NCBI GenBank assembly: GCA_965198795.1
Contig: OZ240674.1
Span: 2,170,001 to 2,234,000, forward strand
Origin: G965198795 sp965198795
GTDB taxonomy: Bacteria > Pseudomonadota > Alphaproteobacteria > Rhodospirillales > Casp-alpha2
Length of the DNA: 64,000 nucleotides
Direction of reading: 5' to 3'
Shown: piece by piece, positions 7,828-16,432 of the stretch
How the letters are laid out: each line of letters starts with the position of its first letter
Numbering within the stretch: the stretch's first letter is position 1
Program-made: the position numbers and the translations under genes
The notes under the pieces: model-generated
Database searches by the model: none
Told to the model about the DNA's origin: nothing
The model's input: the letters and a program-made list of their open reading frames with translations, nothing else

Positions 7828-9060
7828 TCAGAGCACTTTATCCAAAGCCATGATCAGACGTTGAACGTCGTCGGCGTTGTTGTAATGCGCCATGGAGCAG
7901 CGCACCACACCATCGTTCAAGTCCGCGATGTTTGCGCCGTTCAGCACTCTGGGCGCATAGAAGTCCCCATGCCGGATACCCACCTTGTCCGCGGCGGCGG
8001 CGGTGGCGATGTGTTCTGACGACGCGCCTTCCTTGACGAACGAAAAGGTCGCGCAGCGGTCTTCGGCGGCGCTCGTGTTCCGGCCCAATAGCCGCACGCC
8101 GGGTTTTGAGAGCAGAAAATCGATGAACGTTCGGGCGAGGGCGGCTTCATGCCGGGCGGCGAGTTCAAACACCTGTTTCACCCGGCCATGCGGATCATTG
8201 GCGGGATTCGCCAAATGATGAGAGGCGAGGGCTTCCATGTAATCCGCGACGCCGGCGAGGGACGCGATCATTTCGTGCTGCGGACCCGCCGGGTTCAGCT
8301 TTCGGTGCACGTCGTCGTCGGGAACGAAATAGTGGTATTGATTGACCGCGCGCAAGAGGTGTTCGCGCTTTCCGTAAAGGCAACCGATGTGCGGGCCGAA
8401 GACTTTGTAAAAGCTGAACAAATAGAAATCCACGTCCCAGGCTTTCACATCAATGGCCCGGTGCGGGGCGTAAGCCACCGCATCCACGCAGACCAGCGCG
8501 CCCGCCGCATGGCATTTCCGCGTAATGCCCGGCACGTCGTTGATGTCGCCAGTGATGTTAGAGACATGGGGAAAGGCGACCAGACGCGTGTCATCCGTCA
8601 AAAGTTCGTCCAGGGCGTCCATGTCCAAACCTGCGGTTTTACGATCAATGGGCCAGGGGATCACGTCGAAGCCGAATTCCCTCAAACGATACCAGGGGCC
8701 GGCATTGGCCTCGTGGTTAAGTTCGGAAACGATGACGCGGCCCCCTTCGGGCCACCAGGGCCGGATGGCCTGCGTCAAGGTTTGGACGTTGAGCGACGTC
8801 GAGGGAGAAATGACGACCTCGTCCTTGGTCAGTCCGAGCATGGCCGCCATTTGCCCATGGCCCGCGTTCATCCGTTCCTCGGCTATATCGGATGGATGAA
8901 AAGGCGCGCCGGGCTGCACCTGGCTTTCCGTCATATAGGCCGTCATGCGTTCGATGACGGACTTGGGCGCGAAGCTGCCGCCCGCGTTTTCGAAGAACGC
9001 GATGTCCCAGCAGACGTTGGGAAACTGAGCGCGGGCGAAGGCGGTGTCGAACTCGGACAC
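7828..9060 (-). CDS. Aminotransferase class V, cysteine desulfurase (SufS/CsdA)-like
   Basis: This 410-residue PLP enzyme has FFENAGGSFAPKSVIERM at the N-terminus, the cofactor-binding ELNHEANAGPW segment, VCVDAVAYAPH carrying the ring-stacking aspartate, and the Schiff-base lysine in FSFYKVFGPHIG. Such proteins are often annotated cysteine desulfurase-like, but many act on other substrates. Next to a homocysteine methyltransferase, a role in sulfur amino acid metabolism is plausible but unproven. No suf or isc genes are nearby. Confidence 0.85.
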   Translation of the reverse strand: MSEFDTAFARAQFPNVCWDIAFFENAGGSFAPKSVIERMTAYMTESQVQPGAPFHPSDIAEERMNAGHGQMAAMLGLTKDEVVISPSTSLNVQTLTQAIRPWWPEGGRVIVSELNHEANAGPWYRLREFGFDVIPWPIDRKTAGLDMDALDELLTDDTRLVAFPHVSNITGDINDVPGITRKCHAAGALVCVDAVAYAPHRAIDVKAWDVDFYLFSFYKVFGPHIGCLYGKREHLLRAVNQYHYFVPDDDVHRKLNPAGPQHEMIASLAGVADYMEALASHHLANPANDPHGRVKQVFELAARHEAALARTFIDFLLSKPGVRLLGRNTSAAEDRCATFSFVKEGASSEHIATAAAADKVGIRHGDFYAPRVLNGANIADLNDGVVRCSMAHYNNADDVQRLIMALDKVL

Positions 9061-9070
9061 TGGCGGCTCC

Positions 9071-9316
9071 TTACCGGATGAGGCCGGGGCGGCTTTGGCG
9101 GCGGCTCGAAAACACGCCCGTTCTCACGTGATGGTCAACGGCGAGACCGTAATCCGGGTCGTCATGCGTATCAACCATCAGCCGACCGAGCCCGCCCGGC
9201 GAAATATCCAAAATGGCGCGGGCGAATCCGTTCCCGTCCAATGTGATCGCCGAGTTGAATTTAGACTCTCGGCGTTCATATTGGCGGCGGTCGGAGCCGG
9301 CGGGTTCCGGGGACAT
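9071..9316 (-). CDS. Small truncated PilZ-domain protein
   Basis: This 81-residue protein starts at ATG 9316 behind GGGAG. Its first 45 residues match the start of a PilZ domain: the arginine-rich RRQYERR (RxxxR c-di-GMP motif) and ILDISPGG (D/NxSxxG motif). The remaining beta-barrel strands of PilZ are replaced by unrelated sequence (DTHDDPDYGLAVDHHVRTG). It sits 10 bp upstream of the aminotransferase and 12 bp downstream of ilvD on the same strand. It is either a decayed PilZ gene or a shortened binding module. Confidence 0.55.
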   Translation of the reverse strand: MSPEPAGSDRRQYERRESKFNSAITLDGNGFARAILDISPGGLGRLMVDTHDDPDYGLAVDHHVRTGVFSSRRQSRPGLIR

Positions 9317-9328
9317 CGGGAAAACTCC

Positions 9329-11053
9329 CTAAAGATCGGCGTAAACGTGGGTTTCGGCCCTGGCGCCTGGATGGGTGACGGCTCCCTCGCGCGCGTTACC
9401 AACGGTCCGCGCGAATTTCCAGATACAGCCGGAGTTGTAGTCGTGACCGCGCGGCCGCCAGCTTTCGCGGCGTTTGGCGAATTCCTCTTCCGGCACGTTT
9501 ACGTCCAGTTGACCCGTGTTGGCGTCGATGGTGATGACGTCGCCGTCCTTGATCAAGCCGATGGGACCGCCCACGGCCGCTTCCGGTCCCACATGGCCAA
9601 TGCAGAAGCCGCGTGTCGCGCCGGAGAACCGGCCATCCGTGATCAGCGCGCATTTCTCACCCAGGCCCGCGCCGTAAAGGGCCGAGGTGGTCGACAACAT
9701 TTCACGCATCCCGGGTCCGCCCTTCGGCCCCTCGTAACGGATGACGATCACTTCTCCTTCGTTGATTTCGTTCTTCGTCACAGCGTTGAAAGCGTCTTCT
9801 TCCCGGTCGAAGCAGCGGGCCGGCCCCTCGAAGGTGAGCTTTTCCATCCCCGCGACCTTCACGATTGCGCCTTCCGGCGCCAGCGTGCCCTTAAGCCCAA
9901 CGACGCCGCCCGTCGGCGTGATCGGATCGGAACAGGGACGGACGACGTCCTGGTCCGCCGGGAACGTCATGCCCGCGAGGTTCTCTTCGACGGTTCCGCC
10001 CGTGACCGTGACGCAATCGCCATGAAACAGTCCGGCGTCCAATAGCGCGCGGATGACGATTTGCACGCCGCCCACTTCAAAAAGATCCTTGGCGACGTAT
10101 TTGCCGCCGGGTTTCAGATCGGCGATGTAGGGGGTGGATTTGAAAATTTCCGCGACGTCATCCAGCGTGAAGCCGATGCCGGCTTCGTTGGCGATGGCCG
10201 GCAGGTGCAGGCTGGCGTTGGTCGAGCCGCCTGTGGCGGCGACGATGCGCGCGGCGTTTTCCAAAGATTTCCGGGTGACGATATCGCGGGGACGAATGTT
10301 GTTGGTCAAGCACGTCATAGCGGCCCGGCCCGAGGCTTCCGCATAAGCGTGACGGGCTTCGTAAGGCGCCGGCGCGCCGGCGGAACCGGGGAGCGCTAAG
10401 CCGATGGCTTCCGAGACGCAAGCCATTGTGTTGGCCGTGAACTGCCCGCCGCAAGACCCCGCGCTTGGGCAGGCGGCGCATTCGATGGCTTTCAGTTCCT
10501 CATCGGAAATCTCACCGGATGAGTGTTTGCCGACAGCTTCGAACACATCCTGGACTGTGATGTCTCTGCCCTTGTATTTGCCGGGCAGGATAGAGCCGCC
10601 GTACATGAAGACCGCCGGCACGTTCAGGCGCACCATGGCCATCATCATGGCGGGCAGGGATTTATCGCAGCCAGCCAGCGTGACCATCGCGTCATAGCAG
10701 TGACCGCGCATGGTGAGTTCGACCGAGTCCGCAATCACTTCGCGGCTGACAAGCGACGATTTCATGCCCTCATGGCCCATGGCGATGCCGTCGGTCACCG
10801 TAATCGTGGTGAACTCGCGAGGCGTGCCGCCGCCGGCTTTCACGCCTTGTTTGACGATCTGCGCCTGGCGTTGGAGCGAGATGTTGCAAGGTGCGGTCTC
10901 GTTCCAGCAGGTCGCGACGCCGACGAAAGGCTGGGCGATCTCTTCGTCCGTCATCCCCATGGCGTAATAGAAAGCCCGGTGCGGGGCGCTTTCCGGACCG
11001 ATGGTCGTATAGCGGCTGGGCAGTTTGGATTTGTCGAACATCTTGGCGTCCAT
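9329..11053 (-). CDS. ilvD: Dihydroxy-acid dehydratase
   Basis: This 574-residue enzyme dehydrates 2,3-dihydroxy acids to 2-oxo acids in branched-chain amino acid and pantothenate synthesis. Fe-S cluster cysteines are in [22 protein letters not shown] and [27 protein letters not shown] near the C-terminus is the second family signature. Full length; GGAG lies about 8 bp upstream of ATG 11053. It heads a tightly spaced minus-strand run with the PilZ fragment, the aminotransferase and the methyltransferase. Confidence 0.96.
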   Translation of the reverse strand: MDAKMFDKSKLPSRYTTIGPESAPHRAFYYAMGMTDEEIAQPFVGVATCWNETAPCNISLQRQAQIVKQGVKAGGGTPREFTTITVTDGIAMGHEGMKSSLVSREVIADSVELTMRGHCYDAMVTLAGCDKSLPAMMMAMVRLNVPAVFMYGGSILPGKYKGRDITVQDVFEAVGKHSSGEISDEELKAIECAACPSAGSCGGQFTANTMACVSEAIGLALPGSAGAPAPYEARHAYAEASGRAAMTCLTNNIRPRDIVTRKSLENAARIVAATGGSTNASLHLPAIANEAGIGFTLDDVAEIFKSTPYIADLKPGGKYVAKDLFEVGGVQIVIRALLDAGLFHGDCVTVTGGTVEENLAGMTFPADQDVVRPCSDPITPTGGVVGLKGTLAPEGAIVKVAGMEKLTFEGPARCFDREEDAFNAVTKNEINEGEVIVIRYEGPKGGPGMREMLSTTSALYGAGLGEKCALITDGRFSGATRGFCIGHVGPEAAVGGPIGLIKDGDVITIDANTGQLDVNVPEEEFAKRRESWRPRGHDYNSGCIWKFARTVGNAREGAVTHPGARAETHVYADL

Positions 11054-11394
11054 GGAGTTTCTCCGAATATTTGGTGATTACCAGATGAGAGCCTGAAGCG
11101 GTTGAGAAATATTGTTATCCAGGATGTAACTCTCGTCATGGGCGATGACAAGCAAATGCGTGACAGAGTACGTTAATCTCCGCAACTTTCCGAAAACCGG
11201 AATGACCTCACCTGTCCGCGAAGACCCTTCCGATCTGAGCGGGACCTGGGCGCGGGGGTCTTTCGGCGATAAGTTGGACGCATACCGTCCCGCTACGATG
11301 GGCCGTCCTGCTACGATGGGGCGGACCGCAGAAGGCGGGTTCGAGGCGGGAAAACCGGGGCTGGTGGAAAAAAGCTCCAACCGGTCAGGCCGGG
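11054..11394. other. Gene-free stretch with a short tandem repeat
   Basis: These 341 bases lie upstream of ilvD and downstream of the GNAT gene (both minus strand). Short open frames here lack coding character. GCTACGATGGG occurs twice 18 bp apart (11292 and 11310). No attenuator-like leader peptide rich in Ile/Val/Leu was recognised upstream of ilvD. Confidence 0.4.
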
Positions 11395-11859
11395 TCAGAG
11401 ACTTTTTTCGTAACAGATGGAGCAGGCGTTGTCATGGAACGGCGCGTACGGCGGAATGCGGACAAAGCCCGCTTTTTCATAAAAGAGGATGGCGTTGAAT
11501 TGCTTGTCGCCCGTCTCTAGCCTGAGCGTCTTAAGGTTCATGATCCGCGCATCGTTCTCCAGGGCGGACAGCAGACGCCGCGCTATCCCGTGTCCGCGGG
11601 CTTCAGGCGATACATACATCCGTTTGATTTCGCCAATACCCGGCCCCAAGACGCGAACGGCGCCGCAGGCGACGGCCATTTCCTGCGCGTTGAACGCGGC
11701 CTGGATCACGGCGCCGCCGCCGTCCAACTCGCCGCCTGTTGGCAACTCGCAGGTTTCCGGCGGATAGACGGCTAAAATTTCAGCATCCAGGGCCTCAATC
11801 AGGCGGTTCACGTCTTCGGGGACGGCGCGCCGGATCGAAAAGGATGGCGGGGTGGGCAT
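11395..11859 (-). CDS. GNAT family N-acetyltransferase
   Basis: This 154-residue single-domain GNAT protein has the acetyl-CoA-binding motif A in IKRMYVSPEARGHGIARRL (V-x-x-x-x-R-G-x-G-I-A pattern). It is followed by LRLETGDKQFNAILFYEKAGF, typical of the beta-5/alpha-4 region, and ends in an FHDNACSICYEK tail. The acyl acceptor is unknown. It stands alone. Confidence 0.87.
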   Translation of the reverse strand: MPTPPSFSIRRAVPEDVNRLIEALDAEILAVYPPETCELPTGGELDGGGAVIQAAFNAQEMAVACGAVRVLGPGIGEIKRMYVSPEARGHGIARRLLSALENDARIMNLKTLRLETGDKQFNAILFYEKAGFVRIPPYAPFHDNACSICYEKSL

Positions 11860-11952
11860 TCGTTGAAAATACTTGTCTCATGGTCAAATACGCTGCTCAA
11901 ATGCAACATTACAATTAAACAAGGCTGGGGTTAAAACCAGAAAGAGGGGACA

Positions 11953-13080
11953 ATGAAAATAAAAGCGGCGGTGCTTTACGAGCAAGGTCAACCGACCCCT
12001 TACGCGGATAGCGGAGCGGTCAAAGTGGAGGAGGTCGATCTGGCGCCGCCGGGACCGACGGAAGTTCTGGTGCGGATCAAGGCCGCTGGCGTTTGTCATT
12101 CCGATCTTTCCGTCGTCAACGGTAACCGGGCGCGCCCCGTTCCCATTGTGCTGGGCCATGAAGCCGCCGGCGTTGTCGCCGAAGTGGGTGGCGCGGTGAC
12201 GGACGTGGAAGCGGGCGACCATGTGGCCTTCATCTTCATGCCCAATTGCGGAACCTGTCTGAATTGCCGCCAGGGCCGCCCGTCCAGTTGTCTTGAAGGC
12301 AACGCCGCGAACGGAGCGGGGCGCTTGCTGTCCGGCCACCGGCGGTTGTCCATCGGGGGCAGGGAGTTGAACCATTACGCTGGGGTGAGCTGCTTCGCCG
12401 AATACGCCGTGGGCGATCACCGCTCGCTGATCAAATTGCCCAGGGATTTACCCTTCGAGGTGGCCGCCGTCTTTTCCTGCGCGGTGATCACGGGCGTCGG
12501 CGCCGTCGTCAATACGGCCCAGGTCCCTTTCGGCGCGTCGGTTGGCGTCGTCGGTTTGGGAGGCGTCGGTTTATCCGCCATGCTGGGCGCGAAAGCGGCC
12601 GGCGCCCGCCAAATCGTCGGGCTGGACCCGGTTAAATATAAGCGGGACGGCGCGAAACAGTTGGGCGCGGACATGACGTTCGATGCGTCGGACCCGGATG
12701 TCGTTTCCAAGGTCAAGGAAGCCACTAACGGCGGGCTGGAATATGTCTTTGAGGCGGTTGGCGAGGTGGAGGCCATGGAGTTGGCCTTCGCCGTGACGGC
12801 GCGGGCTGGGACCACGACGTCGAGCGGGCTGTCGAACCCCGCCAGGAATTTCTCCGTACCCCACGTCCAGCTTGTTTCCGAAGAGCGAACGATCAAGGGA
12901 AGCTTTCTCGGGAGTTGCGTGCCCAAGCGCGACATCCCGAACTATGTGGAACTCTATCGCGCCGGCAAGCTGCCGGTGGACAGGCTGGTCAAGGGAACCG
13001 TCAGGTTGGATGACATTAACGAGGCGCTGGACACGCTTGACAGAGCAGAAACCGTGCGTCAGGTCATCACTTTCGATTGA
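11953..13080 (+). CDS. Zinc-dependent alcohol dehydrogenase, class III-like
   Basis: This 375-residue MDR-family dehydrogenase keeps its catalytic zinc ligands (GVCHSDLSV, LGHEAAG), the four structural-zinc cysteines (NCGTCLNCRQGRPSSC) and the NAD(P) fold VGVVGLGGVGLSAMLGA. It resembles the class III and aryl/long-chain alcohol dehydrogenase branch, but the substrate is unknown. AGAGGGGA lies just upstream of ATG 11953. It is a single-gene unit followed by a dispersed repeat. Confidence 0.9.
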   Translation: MKIKAAVLYEQGQPTPYADSGAVKVEEVDLAPPGPTEVLVRIKAAGVCHSDLSVVNGNRARPVPIVLGHEAAGVVAEVGGAVTDVEAGDHVAFIFMPNCGTCLNCRQGRPSSCLEGNAANGAGRLLSGHRRLSIGGRELNHYAGVSCFAEYAVGDHRSLIKLPRDLPFEVAAVFSCAVITGVGAVVNTAQVPFGASVGVVGLGGVGLSAMLGAKAAGARQIVGLDPVKYKRDGAKQLGADMTFDASDPDVVSKVKEATNGGLEYVFEAVGEVEAMELAFAVTARAGTTTSSGLSNPARNFSVPHVQLVSEERTIKGSFLGSCVPKRDIPNYVELYRAGKLPVDRLVKGTVRLDDINEALDTLDRAETVRQVITFD

Positions 13081-13440
13081 ACAGTCCGGCGATTGAACAG
13101 TCCGGACTTGTTCTCCCCCCGTTTTGTTATCTCCGCTCCTCCTTCGTTTTATATTCCCCCGCTCCCATTCCGTCATTCCCGCGCTCACTTCGTCATTTCC
13201 GCAAAGGCGGGAATCTAGCCGGGCGGTACGCGTTCCAGCTTATCGTGAGTGATAGTTGGTCATGCGTGGCCAAGGGCGGTCTGGACCCCCGCCCGCGCGG
13301 GGGGTACGCGTTGGCTCCAAAGCGTGAGATTTAGCGCAAGAAAGGCGCCGCCGGTTTGGGCGGCCTCTCACCGGACTGCGGCGAAATCCCGTTCATGGCG
13401 TGATCCAGCCGAAAAGGGAGATGACGCTTTTCAACCCGCC
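13081..13440. repeat. Gene-free stretch with a copy of a dispersed ~150-bp repeat
   Basis: The interval between two genes holds a repeat at about 13171-13318. It starts CGTCATTCCCGCGCT, continues GGCGGGAATCTAGCCGGGCGG, then GCGTTCCAGCTTAT, GGTCATGCGT, GGTCTGGACCCCCGCC, and ends near GCGTTGGCTCCA. The same blocks in the same order occur at 40663-40830. Each half contains a palindrome. It resembles REP/MITE-like intergenic repeats; no coding capacity is seen. Confidence 0.75.
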
Positions 13441-14172
13441 TTATCGAGGCGTCAAGCGGTCCACCTCGGCGGCCAGTTCATCGCGTAACGCGGCCAGTTC
13501 CGCCGTGACGGCGGCCAGCTCGTTAGCCTGCCTCGCATCACAGGCCCTGGAAGCCGTGCCGCTCAAGAGGGCCGAGACCCTGGCCGTTTCCGACGTCACG
13601 ATTTTGCCGACCCGCATGTCCAGCGCGAGTTTGGTGTAGGCCTCGTTCCAGGCCGCGCTGAGCTCTTTGGCGCCGCCGCCGGCGCAGGAACCGCCCAACC
13701 GGATGAGACGCCCGCCCAATCTCTCCAGCCGGTTGGCGTAATCCGCCTTGGTGGGTTTATCCGGCGCATAGGCGCTGCCGGTGAATTTCTCGCTGACATT
13801 TCTGGCGACATCGAGGCCGTATCGAACAATCTCCGTCACCTTGCCTTGGCAGCCGGTGTAATGCCGCGCCACCGCCTGGCGGGCCGCCCGGTGCAGCAAG
13901 GCGAGGGTTTCTTCCGCGTTGGTCATGGTCTTGGCGAGCTTGATGTCGATTTTTTCCGCGTGCCACCGCAGCTCCCTGCGCTCCGCAGGCGTCAGGATTT
14001 CGCACGTCTGGTCGACCAGAAGGCCGCCGATGGCGCTAGCGTAGTGATCAAGCAAAATGCCCAGCGCGCGTTGACCGGCCTCTGGTTCCTGGGCGCTTGC
14101 TGATGGAGTGATGACGAAAAGCAGGGCGGCACCCAACAGCGCGGCGCCCGCGACTCTCGTCGGATATATCAT
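13441..14172 (-). CDS. Exported protein of unknown function
   Basis: The 243-residue product starts at ATG 14172, chosen because GGAGGAAAT precedes it and a signal peptide follows at once (MIYPTRVAGAALLGAALLF...SASAQ). The mature part is mostly helical with scattered cysteines (DQTCEI, HYTGCQGK, LGGSCAGGG, SRACDARQ) and a heptad-like C-terminus (AAVTAELAALRDELAAEV) suggesting a coiled coil. No family was recognised. Upstream in-frame starts lack a ribosome site and would bury the signal peptide. Confidence 0.75.
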   Translation of the reverse strand: MIYPTRVAGAALLGAALLFVITPSASAQEPEAGQRALGILLDHYASAIGGLLVDQTCEILTPAERRELRWHAEKIDIKLAKTMTNAEETLALLHRAARQAVARHYTGCQGKVTEIVRYGLDVARNVSEKFTGSAYAPDKPTKADYANRLERLGGRLIRLGGSCAGGGAKELSAAWNEAYTKLALDMRVGKIVTSETARVSALLSGTASRACDARQANELAAVTAELAALRDELAAEVDRLTPR

Positions 14173-14255
14173 GGATTTCCTCCCATTGATCCGTTGAGCC
14201 GTAAACGCTCCGAATTCCCCCAATGAGAAAACAATAGCGAACGGCCGGAGAGAGT

Positions 14256-15047
14256 CTAATCGGAAAGGCGGCACCACACGGGCGTGTGATCGGACGCCTT
14301 TTCCTTGCCGCGGGGTCCTTTGTCGATTTCGCAAGCCTCAAGCCGGTCGGCGGCTTGTGGGGAAAGCAGCAGATGATCAATGCGCAGGCCGTTGTCCTTG
14401 GGCCAGGCGCCGCCTTTGTAATCCCAATAAGAATAGGCGACGGGGCCGGGATGCAGCGCGCGGAACGCCTCCGTCAGGCCCAGATTGTTCAGTGTTCGGA
14501 ACTGGGCGCGGCTCTCCGGCCGGCACAGCGCGTCGCCGGCGAAACGCTCGGGCGAATAGACGTCGCGATCTTCCGGACAGATGTTGTAATCGCCGCCCAG
14601 GATGAACGCCTCTTCCGTTTTCAAAAGGTCTTCGGCCCGCGCGACCAAGCGCTTCATCCAGCCGATTTTGTAGGTGAACTTGGCGTGGTCGCCGCCGTCT
14701 TCGCCGCGCGCCGGGTTGCCGTTGGGCAGGTACAGCGACGCGACGCGAAGATTGCCGGTGACGGCCTCAATATAGCGGGCCTGTTCGTCCTCCTCATCCC
14801 CCGGCAGGACCCGGGTGACGACTTCCATGGGCGCTTTCGAGAGAATGGCGACGCCGTTATAGGATTTTTGCCCGGCGACCTCGACATTATAGCCCAAATC
14901 CTCCAACTCCATGAACGGGAAGGTCTCTTCCATGGATTTAAGTTCCTGGAAAAGCGCTATGTCCGGCTGGAACGCGCGCAGCCACTCGGTGACGCGGGGC
15001 AGACGCGCCTTGATGGAATTAACGTTCCACGTCGCGATTGTGACCAT
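14256..15047 (-). CDS. xth: Exodeoxyribonuclease III
   Basis: This 263-residue exonuclease/endonuclease/phosphatase-fold protein acts as an AP endonuclease and 3'-5' exonuclease in base excision repair. Visible motifs are WNVNSIKARLPRV, the metal-binding FQELKSMEE, GGDYNICPEDRDVYSP, RIDHLLLSPQA and the terminal SDHTPVWCRL. The length is normal. It lies directly downstream of erpA on the same strand. Confidence 0.95.
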   Translation of the reverse strand: MVTIATWNVNSIKARLPRVTEWLRAFQPDIALFQELKSMEETFPFMELEDLGYNVEVAGQKSYNGVAILSKAPMEVVTRVLPGDEEDEQARYIEAVTGNLRVASLYLPNGNPARGEDGGDHAKFTYKIGWMKRLVARAEDLLKTEEAFILGGDYNICPEDRDVYSPERFAGDALCRPESRAQFRTLNNLGLTEAFRALHPGPVAYSYWDYKGGAWPKDNGLRIDHLLLSPQAADRLEACEIDKGPRGKEKASDHTPVWCRLSD

Positions 15048-15077
15048 GGAACGGTCCTTACGCCGAGGGGCGGGCGC

Positions 15078-15434
15078 CTAAACGCCGAAGGATGAACCGC
15101 AGCCGCAGGTGACGGTCGCGTTGGGGTTCGACATCTGGAAGTAGGAGCCGATCAGGTCTTGTTTAAAGTCCAGCACCGAGCCCTTCAGCAATTCCAGCGA
15201 CGTCTCGTCGATGACCACTTGGACGCCGTTCTTTTCGAACGTCAGGTCGTCGTCGCGGGTTTGCGTATCCAGATCGAAGCCGTAGGAAAAGCCGGAGCAG
15301 CCGCCCGCCGACACCGCGATCCGCAGCATCATTTCAGGATTGCCCTCGGACTCGCGAAGCTCGGAAATGCGCCTAGCCGCGCCGTCGGTGATGTCGATCC
15401 GCTCGGAAGGGGGGAGTTGGCTGCCGTCCGCCAT
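15078..15434 (-). CDS. erpA: Iron-sulfur cluster insertion protein ErpA (A-type carrier)
   Basis: The A-type carrier delivers Fe-S clusters to target enzymes. Its three conserved cysteines are in AGGCSGFSYGF and TCGCGSSF. The start is taken as ATG 15434 (MADGSQLPPS) because GAGGT sits four bases upstream. ATG 15449 is a weaker alternative, and longer in-frame extensions are not family-like. The protein is 118 residues, normal for HesB/IscA/ErpA. It lies near dgt, divergently oriented, as in many alphaproteobacteria. Confidence 0.92.
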   Translation of the reverse strand: MADGSQLPPSERIDITDGAARRISELRESEGNPEMMLRIAVSAGGCSGFSYGFDLDTQTRDDDLTFEKNGVQVVIDETSLELLKGSVLDFKQDLIGSYFQMSNPNATVTCGCGSSFGV

Positions 15435-15715
15435 GGTGACCTCAATCATTCGTGAAACACGCGATTGAACCAAATTTAGCCGGACCGGGCTTCTTGTCAA
15501 ATCAAGAGGACGCAAGACCATCCAGCCTGGGCCTGGAAACATTCCCGGTCCCACTGCCATTCCGGCCCGCCGCCCGAACACCCAATTTCGCCCACGGCCA
15601 AAAGACACATTCTTGTATTTGCTCCTGCTTGTGTTTGCGCCTGTCCGATCAAACGTCTTGTGGAAATTCGCAGAGTGTCCGGGCGCGTTGGTTGAAGGCG
15701 CCCTTGGGCCGCGCT

Positions 15716-16021
15716 TCAGGCCCCGGATGATGCGCCGTCCTCGTCGTCCTTTTTAGGGCGCCGCCCCGTAATGGCATTCACGCTGTGAACGAAGGCCAAT
15801 AGAACTTGTTCATTGGGTAAATCATTGAATATGGGGAAATCTGCTGGATTTCCGCCCAGGCGCCCGGGTGCGTTACATCGCACGACGTTGATATAGCGTC
15901 CCGTGCCCGCCCCGTCTTTTTCTCCTTTGGTTGGAATGCGCACCCACGCACGCTTGTAGATGCCGGGTATTTGTTCCCATTCAATATAGGGACAATTGTT
16001 TCCATCCCATTGAATTTCCAT
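15716..16021 (-). CDS. Hypothetical protein
   Basis: This is an intact 101-codon frame with a protein-like N-terminus (MEIQWDGNNCPYIEWEQ, RAWVRIPTKGEK, then PNEQVLLAFVHSVNAIT) and a charged, low-complexity tail (GRRPKKDDEDGASSGA). The upstream region is AT-rich (16020-16050) and could hold a promoter; no clear Shine-Dalgarno is seen. The family is not recognised. The base composition contrast with the GC-rich neighbours may mean it was acquired. Confidence 0.55.
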   Translation of the reverse strand: MEIQWDGNNCPYIEWEQIPGIYKRAWVRIPTKGEKDGAGTGRYINVVRCNAPGRLGGNPADFPIFNDLPNEQVLLAFVHSVNAITGRRPKKDDEDGASSGA

Positions 16022-16432
16022 TATTATTAATTATTTATCAAGTATACATTATATGGAGCGGTGTTGCGAGAAAGACAATCTGTCTGGATTTCAAACCGAG
16101 GTACTACCGCCAACGTGGTTGAGAGGGCTTTGACGCCAGCCATGCGTTGACAAGGCGAATTGGCCGCCCGATTCGTCAGCCATCGGTACGCGCATGGGCG
16201 CGCCGGGTCTTCTCCGCGCGGGTCCCGGCGCCCGCGACCGGGGCCTTGGCGCTGGTGAGAGACGGGCGTTTAACGGCCGGCGCATGGGGCGCCTCAGGCT
16301 TTGGAATTCAGCGGTTTCGGCCAGAGCGTGGAATGTTTCCGAAGCGCCGCTTCCCGGCAAGGGACTTTTAAGCGGCGCGCGAGAACGCTGGCGGCGTTGC
16401 CCCGGTGAGGCGGGAAGCGGTACGTTGACGCC
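16022..16432. other. Gene-free stretch upstream of dgt
   Basis: These 411 bases separate the hypothetical gene from dgt. The first ~60 bases are AT-rich and the rest is very GC-rich. Open frames on both strands here lack recognisable domains and look like GC-driven artefacts. No repeat, tRNA or clear promoter was identified. Confidence 0.3.

Noticed and set aside
11145..11498. 117-codon plus-strand frame between ilvD and the GNAT gene
   Set aside because: It runs into the 3' end of the GNAT gene on the opposite strand, has no domain, and includes the 18-bp tandem repeat, so there is no support for coding.
15435..15715. N-terminal extension of ErpA to 15608
   Set aside because: The extension is not family-like, and a good ribosome site sits directly before ATG 15434.
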